Source: Okapia johnstoni
Lineage: Eukaryota; Chordata; Mammalia; Artiodactyla; Giraffidae
Length of the DNA: 64,000 nt
Reading direction: 5' to 3'
Assembly (NCBI GenBank): GCA_024291935.2
Contig: CM044308.1
Location: 116,338,501 to 116,402,500 of the forward strand
Position 1 is the stretch's first letter. The number at the start of each line of letters is the position of its first letter. The position numbers and the translations under genes are program-made. Below the pieces are notes generated by a model. The model saw nothing but the letters and a program-made list of their open reading frames with translations, had not been told where the DNA came from and did not search any database. This document shows positions 23,901 to 34,754 of the stretch, in pieces.

Positions 23901-26900
23901 ATGATAGCTTGTTTAAATTTACATCTCTTATTTTTGATTACTGTTAGGCATCTTTTCAAATGTTTGAAAGCCGTTTGAATTTTATTTGCTCTGAACTATG
24001 TTTGTTGATTTTTCTGTTAAGTTGTTCTTTATCCTTATCATCTTTGGAAGCTCTTTATATATGAGAGACATTGGCCCTCTGTAATATCAGTTGCAAATAT
24101 TTTTCCTAGTTGGTCAATGGCCCTTTGACTTTGTACTTAGTTGTTTTAGCCATGCACACTGCTTAGTTTTTAATATAATCATATATATCAGTGTACTTTC
24201 ATGGCTTCTGGATTTTGAATTTGATTGTTCTAATCCTCATGCCAAAAGCATAAAGGCATTTATGAATGTATTCTTCTAGAACACTTATGGCTTTGATTTT
24301 TTAAAAAAATTTTGATTGATTTAGAGCTTATGTTGGTATATAGTATAAATCGTGAATCTATCTTTTTAAAAATAAATTACCACCCAGTTATCCCAATGTC
24401 TCTTTATTGAACCATCCCCTTCTTCTCCCTTAGTTGAGAGACCAGTTCCATCACGAACTAAATTCTGATATGTGTTTGCATCTATTTTCAGATCTTCTAT
24501 TCCGTACCTTGATCTAATTATATGCCAGTATAACTCTGTTTTTATTTGAGGCTTTATAGTGATTTCATATCTGGAGTGCCCTTCTTTTTGCTCTTCTTTT
24601 TCAGATTTTTATTTCCTGGCTCTTCTTACTTATTTTTTCACTGGAACTTTAAGTTCCAGTGAAGTTAAGTTAATCTCCAGATTAAGTTAATCTCTTGGTT
24701 TTTTTTAAATTGATATCTCACTGTGTTTATAAAATAACTTAGAGAAAACTGACAGCTTTCTTCCCTTCAAAAATATAACATGTGTTTCCATTTTATTTTT
24801 CTTCTGTGTCCTTCAATATTATTTAAAGTTTTTTCTCAGATCAGCTTATCTTAGATATTTTAACTTTTTGTTGTTATTGAAAATTGGGTATTTTCTTTGA
24901 TTGTATGTTATATAAGGAAACTGAATTTTTGCATATTAATTTTGACATGTGCTTCATATAATGCTATTAATACAACTATTGGTATTCAATCCAAATTCTT
25001 CCATTGTTTATAATAGTTTGTCATTGGATTCTCTTGAATAGGGTCCTATGTTCTTCAGTTTTTATCCCTCTAATTTCTTTCTCTTATCTAATGGCATTGG
25101 CTAATTAATACTGCACAAAAATTGTAGTGCACATGATGGTTTTGTTCCCAAATTTAATAGAATGCTTCTCATATCTCCCTATTAACATAATGGTCTTTGG
25201 GGGATATTGATAGATATAGACATCAATACATAGATATAAATATAATGTTAAAGAAGTATCTATGGGTTCCTATTTTATTGTCTTCTAAAAATTAAAATGT
25301 ACATTCATGCTTTTCAAATGCTTTTTCAGTATATAAGAGGACAATCATAAAATGTTCTGCATGAAGAAATGGTGGATTATAATAATTACTCTCTTAATGT
25401 TGATCCATCCATTCATTTCTGGAGTTCTGTCTTTGCGTTTTCATTCATAAGGAAGATTAGTCTGAATTTTCCTTTTGTATGCTATCTCTGTCATGTTTTG
25501 CAATTAGGTTACTCCCATTTAAAATAACCTGGGAATAACCTGGGAATTTTCCTTTTTTATATGACTCTGGAATAATTTGAATAGTGTTGAAAGTGTCTGT
25601 TCTTCAAATGTTTGGTATGATTCCTGGAAAATTTATTTTTTATACCAGAATAATAGGTTATCACTCTATGAACATAAAGCCCAGTGTTTTGTTTTTAGAT
25701 ATAGTTTATTCAATGTTAATAAGCTCTACTAAAATAGAATTTATTGAATTTAAAAAATAATTATCAATGCTTATGTTTATTCTTAGATTTAGTACAGTTT
25801 ATTGTGGACAATTATTAAAATATAAATTGATATGAAATGAATGCAAAGAGCTCAATTAAGTAAGGTGAAAAAGAAATCTTAATTGGAACGTCATTGTCTG
25901 TTAACTTAATGGTCCTCGATAGACATGTCTACATACATCGGACACTTCCCTGGTGGCTCAGTGGTAAAGAATCTGCCAGCCAATGCAAGAGACTCAGGTT
26001 CTATCCCTGGGTCAGGAAGATTCCCTGGAAGAGGAAATGACAACCCACTCTAGTATTCTTGCCTGGAGAATCCCATGGACAGAGGAGCCTGGCAGGCTAC
26101 AGTCCATGGGGTGGCAAAAGAGTTGGACACAACTTAGCAACTAAACAACAACAAAAGGACATTTATGTATCAGATTCTAGTGCCAGATAAGCCATTAACT
26201 TACTGCATATAGTTGATCAAGTGGTTTTTCCTCTCCAGAAGGATAGAAAGAGGACAGCAATGGACTTGTAGGTAAAGCCTAACATGTTGGGAGCGAGGAA
26301 TGAGAACAAATGCTATCCTTGGTCCTGAAACATGATTTTGCGCTGTCCTAAACCCAAACATGCTTATGCATGTTGTAATCGATCTTCATTGTATTTGTTT
26401 TGTGTTCCATCTTGATATAAATCTTATATATTCATATTCATAACTGGCACTCCTCTGGTAAATTCGGTAGAGAAGGGCAGGTTTTTTTGCTCTTAGTTCA
26501 ATGTGTGCCTCTAATTCAACTAGATCAAAAGTTCCCAATATGGATGAGGGTCAGAATACTGTGAGTAGCTTGAAAAAATGAACACCATAAGGTTCTATCT
26601 TCAGACATTTTAATTTATGAAGTCTGGAGTATGGAGCCAGGTATCTGTACTTTTAAAAATAACCAGAAATACTGATGATCAGTCCTATTTAAGAACAAGA
26701 CCAAAAGGTCTTTAAGGGCAATAATGTTCCTGGATTCTATACCTGATACTGCCTCAGTGAATAAGGTCAGTGAGGGTTCATTTCTAAGCTACTTATCATC
26801 AATATGTTTGTAGCACTATTTCCTTGTACACATAGGTTTTGCAGAGTGTACTTTCAGGACTTTAAATAACAAACATAACAGTTTATCTCCCCTTCTACTA

Positions 26901-29049
26901 ACACAGAAACTGGCTGGTGTCAAGTAGGCAAACCATTGTTGCTACCTGGAAATAAGAGTTGCTGGAGATCCTTCTTATGTTCCAGACCTTTCTTGGAGTA
27001 CACGGGTCTGCTCTGAGGAGGGCTGTTAGACAGACTCAGCTGAGATTCAAAGTCTTTGCACAGCTGTGTAAGATCTTAACAAAGAAAGGAAATTCATGTT
27101 ATTCTGACATGTTAGTTCATCTCTTCACCACTGAAAAAGACTTTATGAGTGGGTGTATTGTATGGCTGTCTAGGCATGACTTGAGACAAAATAGCAAGAA
27201 AACACCCCATTCACCCTGTATGGACAAGTGCCTTTATTGCATATGAAAGTTGCTAAAACCATCATAAGAGAGATGTTATTCGGAAGTTTGAATGTGTTTC
27301 CATTCAATATAAGTTTCCACTCTCTGTATCTGAATAGCATTTTGTTTTTATTTCTTCTATGGCACACAGAACATTCTTTTAGTACACTTATCTATGCATG
27401 TATCTGTGGTATAAATATTCCCACCATGGACAATTTTAAGCTACCAATATGATGTCACTAAATGCAGAGGCGGGGAGACATGCATCATAACACATCATTT
27501 TAGAGTAACTCCATCATGCAGATACAACAGATGTAAATAACCTCACACACATCATCTTAAAACGTAGTATTATAAGTAATTGGGTTTTTATTCACTGCAT
27601 TTGTTTTAAATATAATTTATGGAACTGTATAATTTGATTTGTTTGTATAAGTTGATTTTTAATAAAGACTGTTTAACAACTGGCTCACGACAATCCTGAA
27701 AATTTAATAAATCTTAATAAACAGCAAGAGTCAGTTCCAATACACCACTGCAAGGCAATCATCCCCAAACAATTTTCTTTTCATCTGATGTGGGAAATTG
27801 CCCATTATAAGACACTGGACTCAGGCTTGTCATCACCTAGCCAAATTTTCTCATGTTTGGAAAGTAGGATACTTGAAGATTCAAAAAACACAGAGTTTAA
27901 TGGATGTGAGAAGTTCAAAGTCATGGCAAATATGTTTAATTGGAGTTTCTGAAGAGGCAGAAAAGACAAGAAGGGAGTTTTTTCCATCTTACCTGGATCT
28001 GTATCCATCGTCATGCTCAGCCATTCCTTAGTTGTCAAGCTGCAAACATCCTTATCCTTCACCATCCAGGAACTGGGAACGCCCGAGAACACTGCACCAC
28101 AGAATCGCTTCACTCCAATTACACAAGCATAGCCATATAACTCTCCCTTGGCTAACACATCCAAGATTTTGACTGTGAAATCTATCTGGCATTGAGATTG
28201 GCAAAAATGGACACAAAATAATTCTTGTATTGTTTCTTTTATTTTCTTTTCCAAAGAGTCACGGTCAACATTTTCTTTAGCACATCCCAGAACTTTCCTA
28301 CTGGTATCATCCACACCAATAACAAGATAGCCTCCTTCAGTGTTTGCAAATGCAGAGATATACTTTAGAATCGTGTCTTTCGTATATTGTTCAATGTGTT
28401 TCGTAGCGAACTGCTTAAACTCTATGAATTGAGACTCGGGAAAAGGCATGACTTCACCACGTTCAAAATGGTCTTTTTGAAAAACACAGTAAATAGGATC
28501 CAAGTCACGGAAGTCTGGATGTATAACCTTGGGAGTTTCACCAAAAGGTTCTTTCCCTGAGCTTTTTGCATTTATTTTCTTGGTTTTCAGGAAACGGAAT
28601 GCCTTTATTGAATCCATGAGAAACACAGAAGTGCCGGATCTACAGTATAATGAAGAACTCAGGCTACAAATGCGGAGCTTAACAGAAATGTCTTCAAGGA
28701 AAGTGTCGCTGCTCCAAGACTTCACAAAAATGTAGTAACACCTCCCCTGTTGCTTTGTCTTGAAGAAAGCGTGCAGATTTGGAAACACAATAAGTGTTCT
28801 CAAAGCTTCTTCTAAATCCAGTCCCATCTCCACGAGATTTTCATCGTTGTTTGCCATTTCCAGTTGAATCACTCCTCCTCCTGAGTTTAATAAAGCACAT
28901 GCAGCCTGGATCACCTTCACCTTCTCTTTCTCTCTCTGAACTTTCTGCAGCTTTTTTCTGTTACTTTCACCAAGAGTTACTTTTCCTACATTGATGACCA
29001 AGTCTGAGTAAGATGAGTCTACCGCCAAACGTGAATAATGTTCCTCCAT
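17164..29049 (-). CDS. SLFN11: Schlafen family member 11-type gene, complete coding region (4 coding exons)
   Basis: The coding join, minus strand, is 27993-29049, 26946-27074, 18267-18990 and 17164-17947. It totals 2694 nt, or 897 residues plus stop. Every junction has GT/AG ends and keeps frame. Seen in the product: an N-terminal Schlafen core with the acidic RNase triad at E205, E210 and D248; a SWADL-type motif (SWAVDL) near 440-445; and a superfamily-1 helicase-like half with Walker A GLPGSGKT (K601) and Walker B DEAQ (664-667). Known of the family: SLFN11 cuts type II tRNAs such as tRNA-Leu(UUA), limits retroviral protein synthesis, and blocks stressed replication forks in the nucleus. 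Human SLFN11 has 901 residues and SLFN13 has 897, and the triad numbering here equals that of SLFN13. The 280-350 region reads closer to SLFN11, and this is the only such gene in the window. The family call is certain; choosing SLFN11 over SLFN13 is less so. Confidence 0.9.
18148..18251 (+). mobile_element. CHR-2-type SINE next to the SLFN11-type exon 3 donor
   Basis: 'gggacttccctggcttccag' to 'gtacagcc' plus an A-run of about 17. Antisense to the gene; its A-run ends about 15 bp from the splice donor at 18266. Confidence 0.85.
18267..18990 (-). CDS. SLFN11: SLFN11-type coding exon 3: SWADL region and Walker A
   Basis: This exon encodes residues 396-636 plus two bases. It begins with a split valine codon after acceptor ATATCTAG|TG and ends at donor ATCAG|GTAAGT. 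It carries the SWAVDL motif and the nucleotide-binding loop GLPGSGKT, with Walker lysine K601, the equivalent of human K605. A CHR SINE poly(A) tract lies only about 15 bp into the downstream intron (see 18148-18251). Confidence 0.95.
18991..19973. other. SLFN11-type intron sequence with one MIR
   Basis: 19205-19360 resembles a plus-strand MIR ('cttaacctaagactgttccc', 'ctcatctgtaaaacgaac'). Nothing else recognised. Confidence 0.5.
19974..20312 (+). mobile_element. CHR-1-type SINE, near full length
   Basis: From 'gcttccctggtgactccc' to 'catagccaaaataaataaat', in the intron between coding exons 2 and 3 of the SLFN11-type gene. Confidence 0.85.
20480..20612 (-). mobile_element. MIR SINE
   Basis: 'catggtcacaccgctgggaa' and 'gtggcagagcagagggctgg' match the MIR complement. 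Confidence 0.65.
20972..21140 (-). mobile_element. Bov-tA SINE, truncated
   Basis: 'gaaagtgaaagtcgctcagt' to 'ttgcaggcggattcc'. It is followed by a CHR scrap to about 21240. Confidence 0.85.
21428..21590 (+). mobile_element. CHR SINE
   Basis: 'gggagtccctagtggtctgg' to 'gtgcagcctaaataaataaa'. Confidence 0.8.
21594..21854 (-). mobile_element. CHR SINE in inverted orientation to its left neighbour
   Basis: 'gtgcacaggttttactctag' to 'ctgtaccaccagagaagtcc'. Confidence 0.8.
21875..22045 (-). mobile_element. L1 3' end
   Basis: 'atagttgattaacaatgtg', 'ttcaggtgcacagcaaagtg' and 'agagttctttgtgctataca' are the complement of the L1 3' UTR. Confidence 0.75.
22046..22789. other. Intron sequence, nothing recognised
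   Basis: Possibly old L1-derived around 22430-22780, too diverged to name. Confidence 0.35.
22790..22972 (-). mobile_element. CHR SINE
   Basis: 'gctgtgtagggtcctagatg' to 'ctggaccaccaaggaagtcc'. Confidence 0.8.
23010..23225 (-). mobile_element. Bov-tA SINE
   Basis: 'cattcgctcagtcctcagtt' to 'gagccacctgggaagccc'. Confidence 0.9.
23299..23690 (+). mobile_element. CHR-2 SINE split by a nested BOVA2
   Basis: 'ggaactccctggcagtccag' up to 'gatttgatccctcag', resuming 'ggaactaagatcccacaagc' at 23646. Confidence 0.85.
23372..23645 (+). mobile_element. BOVA2 SINE dimer nested in CHR-2
   Basis: Two Bov-A units ('gagaaggcaatggcacccca' and 'gagaaggaaatggcagccca') ending in (GCA)n. Confidence 0.9.
23695..25720 (-). 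mobile_element. Old L1 (L1M-type), about 2 kb
   Basis: Complement of L1 3' UTR and ORF2: 'agtgggattactgggtaaaa', 'gatagatattgccaaattgt', 'ttcctagttggtcaatggcc' and 'cattcataaggaagattagt' come in the right order. Same sense as the SLFN11-type gene, within its intron. The ends are approximate. Confidence 0.7.
25943..26155 (+). mobile_element. Bov-tA SINE
   Basis: 'acttccctggtggctcagtg' to 'gacacaacttagcaactaaa'. Confidence 0.9.
26156..26945. other. SLFN11-type intron, nothing recognised
   Basis: AT-rich, no further repeat family identified. Confidence 0.4.
26946..27074 (-). CDS. SLFN11: SLFN11-type coding exon 2 (129-nt linker exon)
   Basis: This short exon encodes residues 353-395, the linker between the Schlafen core and the SWADL region (it includes [13 protein letters not shown]). 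It was found by translating the minus strand between the long exons. The acceptor is TTGTTAAG|ATC, an AAG end, slightly weak. The donor is TTCCAG|GTAGC. Its 129-nt length and phase 1/1 equal those of the matching SLFN14 exon at 52382-52510, which supports both calls. Confidence 0.9.
27075..27992. other. SLFN11-type intron between coding exons 1 and 2
   Basis: The minus-strand frame stays open to 27805. An AATAAA on the minus strand lies at 27587-27592. No repeat recognised. Confidence 0.45.
27993..29049 (-). CDS. SLFN11: SLFN11-type coding exon 1: N-terminal Schlafen RNase core
   Basis: This exon encodes residues 1-352 plus one base. The start is the ATG at 29047-29049 (product begins MEEHYSRL). 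It was chosen over an upstream in-frame ATG because a splice acceptor (TTGCAG) places the exon boundary at 29056, seven bases upstream, so the earlier ATG is intronic. The donor is CAG|GTAAGAT at 27993/27992. It holds the GGGVI loop near residues 57-61, the paired acidic residues E205 and E210 inside [11 protein letters not shown], and IGVDD (D248). Together these make the metal-dependent RNase site of SLFN11/13. Reading past the donor stays open for 62 intronic codons, to 27805. Confidence 0.93.
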
Positions 29050-29344
29050 GTTTATTCTGCAACTGAAACCATTAAAACACATATCTCATGTTGGTGAAGA
29101 AGTAGATTGCATAGTACACAAAAATGCATTTATTAATTTATTTTAAAGTATGTATAACGGAATCACTTTGTGAAGCATCTATTCTTCAATAAAATAAAAC
29201 TTTTTAAAAGTTTACCCTGAGCTGGAAAAAAAAAGTGACAGAGAATGGGAGATGAGAAGTGGAGAGAGGAGACTTGAGTTAGAAAAGGGCTTACAACAGT
29301 AGAAAGCCAAAAAAGCATTTTAAGGAAGGGAGTGACATGAGCAC

Positions 29345-29565
29345 ACAGACATTGTAAAAGACACATTACTGATGAACAGATCCATAGTTGCCAAGGGTTA
29401 TGGGGAGGGAAGGGGTAACTACAAGGGATAACAGTGGAGTTTGTTGGGGTGATGAAACTGTTCTGTATCCTGATTGTGGTTGTAATTATATGAATCCATG
29501 TGCTAGAAATCATAGAACTGCACACCCCAAAAGTAAATTTTATTGCAAGATTAATTTTTAAGAGC
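29345..29565 (+). mobile_element. Old L1 3' UTR fragment
   Basis: 'catagttgccaagggttatg', 'tgatgaaactgttctgtatc' and 'atagaactgcacacccca' match old L1 3' ends. A further L1-tail scrap lies at 29140-29210. Confidence 0.6.
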
Positions 29566-30819
29566 AGAGGACACATTACTTACAGATGGAGAACTAATTA
29601 GAGAGGAGTAAACCAGTATGGACGGTTTTGCAGTAACCTGGGTGAGAGATGATGGTAGCCTGCACCACAGTAGGTAGCGGCCATGGGAATGAAGAAGTGT
29701 GAATATTTCCGAGAGACATTTAGAAAATATTGATAAAAATTAACATGGTTCTGTATTAGCCAGCTAGAGATCAGGAGGAAGGATTAAAATTTAGTAACTG
29801 GATTTTTGGCTTGGGCAATTGAGTGGTTAGCAGTACCACTTATTGGCAAAAAAAAAATCAATGATTATTGAAGGTGGGTGATTGATAAATGGATATTCAC
29901 TTTCCTATCCTCGCCTTCTCTCTACCTCTGTGTATATTTGAAAAGTGTCTAAATAAGTTTTAAAATTGATTTCATCTATTAACTGGGTGGTGGACAAACT
30001 GGTGTTCATTATATTGGTCTCTATTTTTTTCCTGTAAATTTGAAATTACTCATGACATAAAAAAGAAAACTTTTACCTCCAAAAAATTTTAAAGGGGAGT
30101 AGGGCATATGAATTTGGAGTAACAAAGTGGTTGAATTTTTGGACTATGCATTCTAACAAAACAAAGATGGCCAAGGCAGAGGGTGGATCTGAGAAATGGG
30201 GAAAAAGAAGGATAATGGATTCTAAGCCTTTATGATGCCAAAAAACTTGTATCTGGGAGTGACTGAGCAAATCAACAAAACTCAACAGTACCATAGTGAG
30301 GAGAGAGCTCTTAAGACTCAGGGTTTGTTGCAACCTAGACAGTCATTTTTTTTTCTTTTGCTTGATTGTATACTGAAGCATGACATTGAAATATTTCATT
30401 TATTAATTTTTTTTAGCACAGGAAACATTTAATGGGCACTCACCAAGGGCACACTAACTGCTGTGAAAGACATAAAGAATATGACTATTGGAGATTTGTG
30501 GTTTAGGGTCCATCAAATTACCATGATGCGGTTTAAATGGTATGTGGAGAAAAATTCATAGCCCTAAATATCTGTCATGCTAAGAGAGAGAATTTAAATA
30601 AAATGATTTGCATCAACACTTAAAGAATTTAGGAAAAAGAACCAGGTCACAAAAGAACGCAAAAGAACAGGAATAACAGATGGATGGGCGGAAGAAAGTT
30701 GGAAAATTAAAAAGCAATTATTTGATTAATTAACAAGATTGAGAGTTTTTTTAATTTGTTTTGCTTTTTGCTTGTTTGATTTTTGTTTTTTAGATAAACC
30801 ACTAGCATCTTGTTAATTT
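29566..30819. other. Presumed 5' intron, nothing recognised
   Basis: AT-rich, no gene seen. Confidence 0.4.
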
Positions 30820-31040
30820 ATTTTAAATTTTATTGAAGTATAGTTGATTTACAATGTGGTGTAAGTTTCAGGTGTACAGCAAAGTGACTCACTTATACAT
30901 ATACAGATATCATTCTTTTTCAGATTCTTTTCCCATATAGGGTATTACAGAATATTGAGTAGAGTTCCCTGTGCTAAACAGTAGGTCCTTGTCAATTATC
31001 TATTTTATATATAGTAGTGTGTGTATGTTAATCCCAAGCT
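30820..31040 (-). mobile_element. L1 3' end
   Basis: 'agtatagttgatttacaatg', 'gtttcaggtgtacagcaaag' and 'gagtagagttccctgtgc'. Confidence 0.8.
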
Positions 31041-31339
31041 CCTAGCATCTTTATTATTTAAAAAGAGCCCTGAACAAATAGAAGGATTGTTGATACAGGT
31101 GTGGCAAGGAAACAGAATTCTGAGCAGTAAATTATTAGAAGGCCAGGTCATTCACAATCTTACTGATTTGTCTGATATGTTCCTTGTGATATATTTTATA
31201 TTTATAAATATCTTATTCTATATTTTATAACCTTTAAGGTGTTCTTGTCAGGTTATTTATACGAAATGCTATTGGAGACATTTGGACTTCAAAGTTTTCA
31301 TGTTTATTCATTCGGATATTTGCTCTCAAGTATTGTGTT

Positions 31340-31540
31340 TGCATGTGTCCCCAGTCATGTCCAACTCTTTGTGACCCCATGGACTGCAGCCAGGCTCCTC
31401 TGTCCATGGAATTTTCCAGGCAAGAATACTGGAGTGGGTTGCCATGTCCTACTCCAGGGGATTTTCCAAACCTGGGGATTGAACCTGCGTCTCCTGCATT
31501 GGCAGGCGGATTCGTCACCAATGAGCCACCTGGGAAGCAT
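31340..31540 (-). mobile_element. Bov-tA SINE
   Basis: 'ccccagtcatgtccaactc' to 'gagccacctgggaagc'. Confidence 0.9.
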
Positions 31541-31544
31541 ACTT

Positions 31545-32060
31545 GTCAGGATACATATAACAGGAGGCTTCCTGTGTGCTGTTTTCAGTCTTGCATGAGT
31601 TCTATGTTCCTTAACAGCACCTGAATACAGGTGCCAGAGACCTGGCAAGCCAGCTTTCGGGGATAGTAGAATTTCATGTATCTCATTCGTAGGGAAATTC
31701 CATACGGTGAACAGCAGCCATTTACAACTCTCTTCCCTTCTTATATGTAAAGTAACTTTTACAACCTCCTCTCTTGAGAATGATTCTAGCCTTTGGCTTT
31801 CTGGATGACTTGTTAGATTTTTGATCCCTGTTTCTGCTAAAAAGGGCTATTTTGTAAGAGAGTATATATATGCCCACAATATGTTAAATAAACGCCTTAG
31901 TTCCACCAGAACTCTGGTCCCGTGTCTTTCCTCATTTCTCCCTCTCTCTCTCTCTCTTCCTCTCCCTTTCAGGCTATTTCCATGGGGCACAGGTGTCTGC
32001 CGTGTCTACTTACTTGCCCAGGCTCTCAAGACCTCTTCAAGAGGGCGTCCTGAGCCTACG
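31545..32060 (+). mobile_element. LTR-like segment, possible solo LTR of an endogenous retrovirus
   Basis: Begins near TGTCAGG. It contains a TATATATA box near 31862 and an ATAAA poly(A)-like signal at about 31885, followed by a pyrimidine-rich stretch as in R/U5. No gag, pol or env sequence adjoins it. The class and both ends are uncertain. Confidence 0.35.
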
Positions 32061-32732
32061 TAGACGGTGCTAGCTCTTTGTCCTAGAGTTATACTGGCAT
32101 ACTGTGTAAACCAGGGAATATTAGCCTCTTTTCTTCCTTCTTTTACTTTCTTATCAGTCGACTCTGTACCCCCAAGTTCCGGCCCATTTAAAGGGCCACA
32201 ACACATACTAATATCAGCAACTGCCTTCTATTATCCAGTAAGCCTGGATTATTTTATATGGCATAGAAAGCTTGAGAACTCCTAATATTTTCTTCTCCCT
32301 TTAAGACCTAAAAGAAAATCAATAAAGGGAAATGTCTGGTAGATTTCTTTTTAAATGAGCAGAAAAGCAAAATTGGTTTGATTTAAAAATTGGGAGCTCA
32401 GATAACAGAACAATAACAATAAAAGCATCAGGGCAGTTATAACAAGGAAAAATTTTAAGTGTCTGGCTCCATTGTATTTACTAGAGAGCTTTTTTAAACT
32501 TCAAAATCATATAATTTCTACATTATTAGATATAAAGTATTGACACATGAAAAACTATGGCCTGCTACAAAATTCAGTATTGTCATATATTTCATGAACA
32601 ACATTATGACACTCAATAATTCTTTCACCTATTTTTCTTTTATCTCTTATGATCTTAATAATATTACAGATTTTTTTTAACAGATTGTAAGCATCAGATG
32701 AAGAGTTTTGCATTCTGCTTTAATCATTAACA
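32061..32732. other. Unassigned
   Basis: No gene, primer-binding site or repeat recognised. Confidence 0.35.
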
Positions 32733-33677
32733 CGTCAGACTGGTTGCAAATAAGAAAAGGAGTACGTCAAGGCCGTATATTGTCTCCCTGCTTATTTAAC
32801 TTATATGCAGAGTACACCATGAGAAACGCTGGGCTGGAAGAAACACAAGCTGGAATCAAGATTGCCAGGAGAAATATCAATAACCTCAGATATGCCGATG
32901 ACACCACCCTTATGGCAGAAAGCAAAGAAGAACTAAAGAGCCTCTTGATGAAAGTGAAAGAGGAGAGTGAAAAAGTTGGCTTAAAGCTCAACATTCAGAA
33001 AACTAAGATCATGGCATCCGGTCCCATCACTTCATGGGAAATAGATGGGGAAACAGTGGAAACAGTGGCAGACTTTATTTTCTTGGGCTCCAAAATCACT
33101 GCAGATGGTGACTGCAGCCATGAAATTAAAAGACACTTACTCCTTGGAAGGAAGGTTATGACCAACCTAGATAGCATATTAAAAAGCAGAGACATAACTT
33201 TGCCCACAAAGGTCCGTCTAGTCAAGGCTATGGTTTTTCCAGTGGTCACGTATGGATGTGAGAGTTGGATGGTGAAGAAAGCTGAGCGCCAAAGAATTGA
33301 TGCTTTTGAACTGTGGTGTTGGAGAAGACTCTTGAGAGTCCCTTGGATTGCAAGAAGATCCAACCAGTCCATCCTAAAGGAGATCAGTCCTGGGTGTTCA
33401 TTGGAAGGACTGATGTTGAAGCTGAAACTCCAATACTTTGGCCACCTCATGCGAAGAGTTGACTCACTGGAAAAGACCCTAATGCTGGGAAGGATTAGGG
33501 GCAGGAGGAGAAGGGGACTACAGAGGATGAGATGGCTGGATGGCATCACCGACTCGATGGACACGGGTTTGGATAGACTCTGGGAGTTGGTGACGGACAG
33601 GGAGGGCTGGTGTGCTGCGATTCATGGGATCGCAAAGAGTCGGACACGACTGAGCGACTGAACTGAACTGAACTGCA
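32733..33677 (+). mobile_element. BovB (RTE-type LINE), 5'-truncated 3' part
   Basis: An open frame of about 310 codons holds reverse-transcriptase blocks ([14 protein letters not shown] and the YADDT catalytic box) and the BovB C-terminal region, ending RTRLSD. The 3' tail is TGAACTGAACTGAACTG, the BovB signature. The 5' half, with the endonuclease, is missing. The frame is long and uninterrupted, suggesting a fairly recent copy. Confidence 0.95.
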
Positions 33678-34347
33678 ACCTTTCAAGTCATTATATTTCT
33701 AACTATATGTTTTAAAGACAATAAAACTTTTCATCAAGTACATACAATATTAATGAACTGGACATTTCTCGATTGTTAAACATTTCTCTTGCTCCCAAGG
33801 CTTAATAATAAGCAATACTGCATTTACTTAACAGCTGTTTAGTGGACATCTATTATTTGCCAATCACTGTGCTAAATTCAGAGTAGACAGTGAACAAAAC
33901 AAACACGGTCCTTGCTCTCAAGATGCTCATTGTGTACAGAAGCTCACTGTTAAATAAATGACGGTTCAGAATGCCAAGGATGCTTAGAATGGAAACTGTC
34001 CTTGTATGGCAGCTGGAAGGGGGATGGGTTCAGAGAAGGCTTTCTAGAAAAAGTAATATTTTGAATTAAGATCTGAAGAATGTAAATGAGGTGAAGAGTT
34101 AATTAGGTGAAGAAGGGTGGAAAAAACTTTCCAGAAGGAAGTAGGAAGGAATATGTCAGGTTCAAAGGACGGACTATCTGAAATACTGAGATGGAGGGAC
34201 AGAGAGGGAGGAAATGAGGCTGGAAAGGTGATCAAGAGTCACCAGTACATTGGCTGACAGGCCCCTTTAAGGATTCGGACTTTATCCTGAAGGTAATGGG
34301 AAGCCATTGGAGGATTTTAAGCAGGAAGGCATAGCATCAGATGTACT
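33678..34347. other. Old L2/MIR-like intergenic sequence
   Basis: 'ttatttgccaatcactgtgc' and similar wording suggest an old element; not resolved. Confidence 0.35.
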
Positions 34348-34348
34348 G

Positions 34349-34419
<71 letters not shown>

Positions 34420-34434
34420 TTTTTTTTTTTTTTT
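34348..34434. repeat. (TA)n(TG)n(TA)n microsatellite plus T-run
   Basis: Compound dinucleotide repeat followed by 16 T. Confidence 0.95.
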
Positions 34435-34754
34435 ACAAAATTCCTTCTAGCTTCCGTGTGGAGAATGGATTGGAAAAGACTAGAGTAGTTGTGGAAAAGA
34501 ACTTTGGGGATGCTATTTCAATAGTCCAATGAGAAAAGATGGTGGTGTGTATCGCTAGTGACTGTGGATATGAAGAGAAATAAACAGAGTTGAGAGATAT
34601 TTAAAAATAAATTGAAGGACCTGGTATTTGATGGAAACTCAAGTCCATTATTTGAACTGTTTTTCTTCCTCCCTAACCAAATAGATAGAAACCAAAACTA
34701 GCCACTCACTGCGAGTTTATGACAAATTGCTTCTCAACCTAGATTAAAACAGGG

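Noticed and set aside
32708..33661. Long plus-strand open frame of 317 codons
   Set aside because: It has BovB reverse-transcriptase motifs and a BovB tail; it is a LINE fragment and not a host gene.
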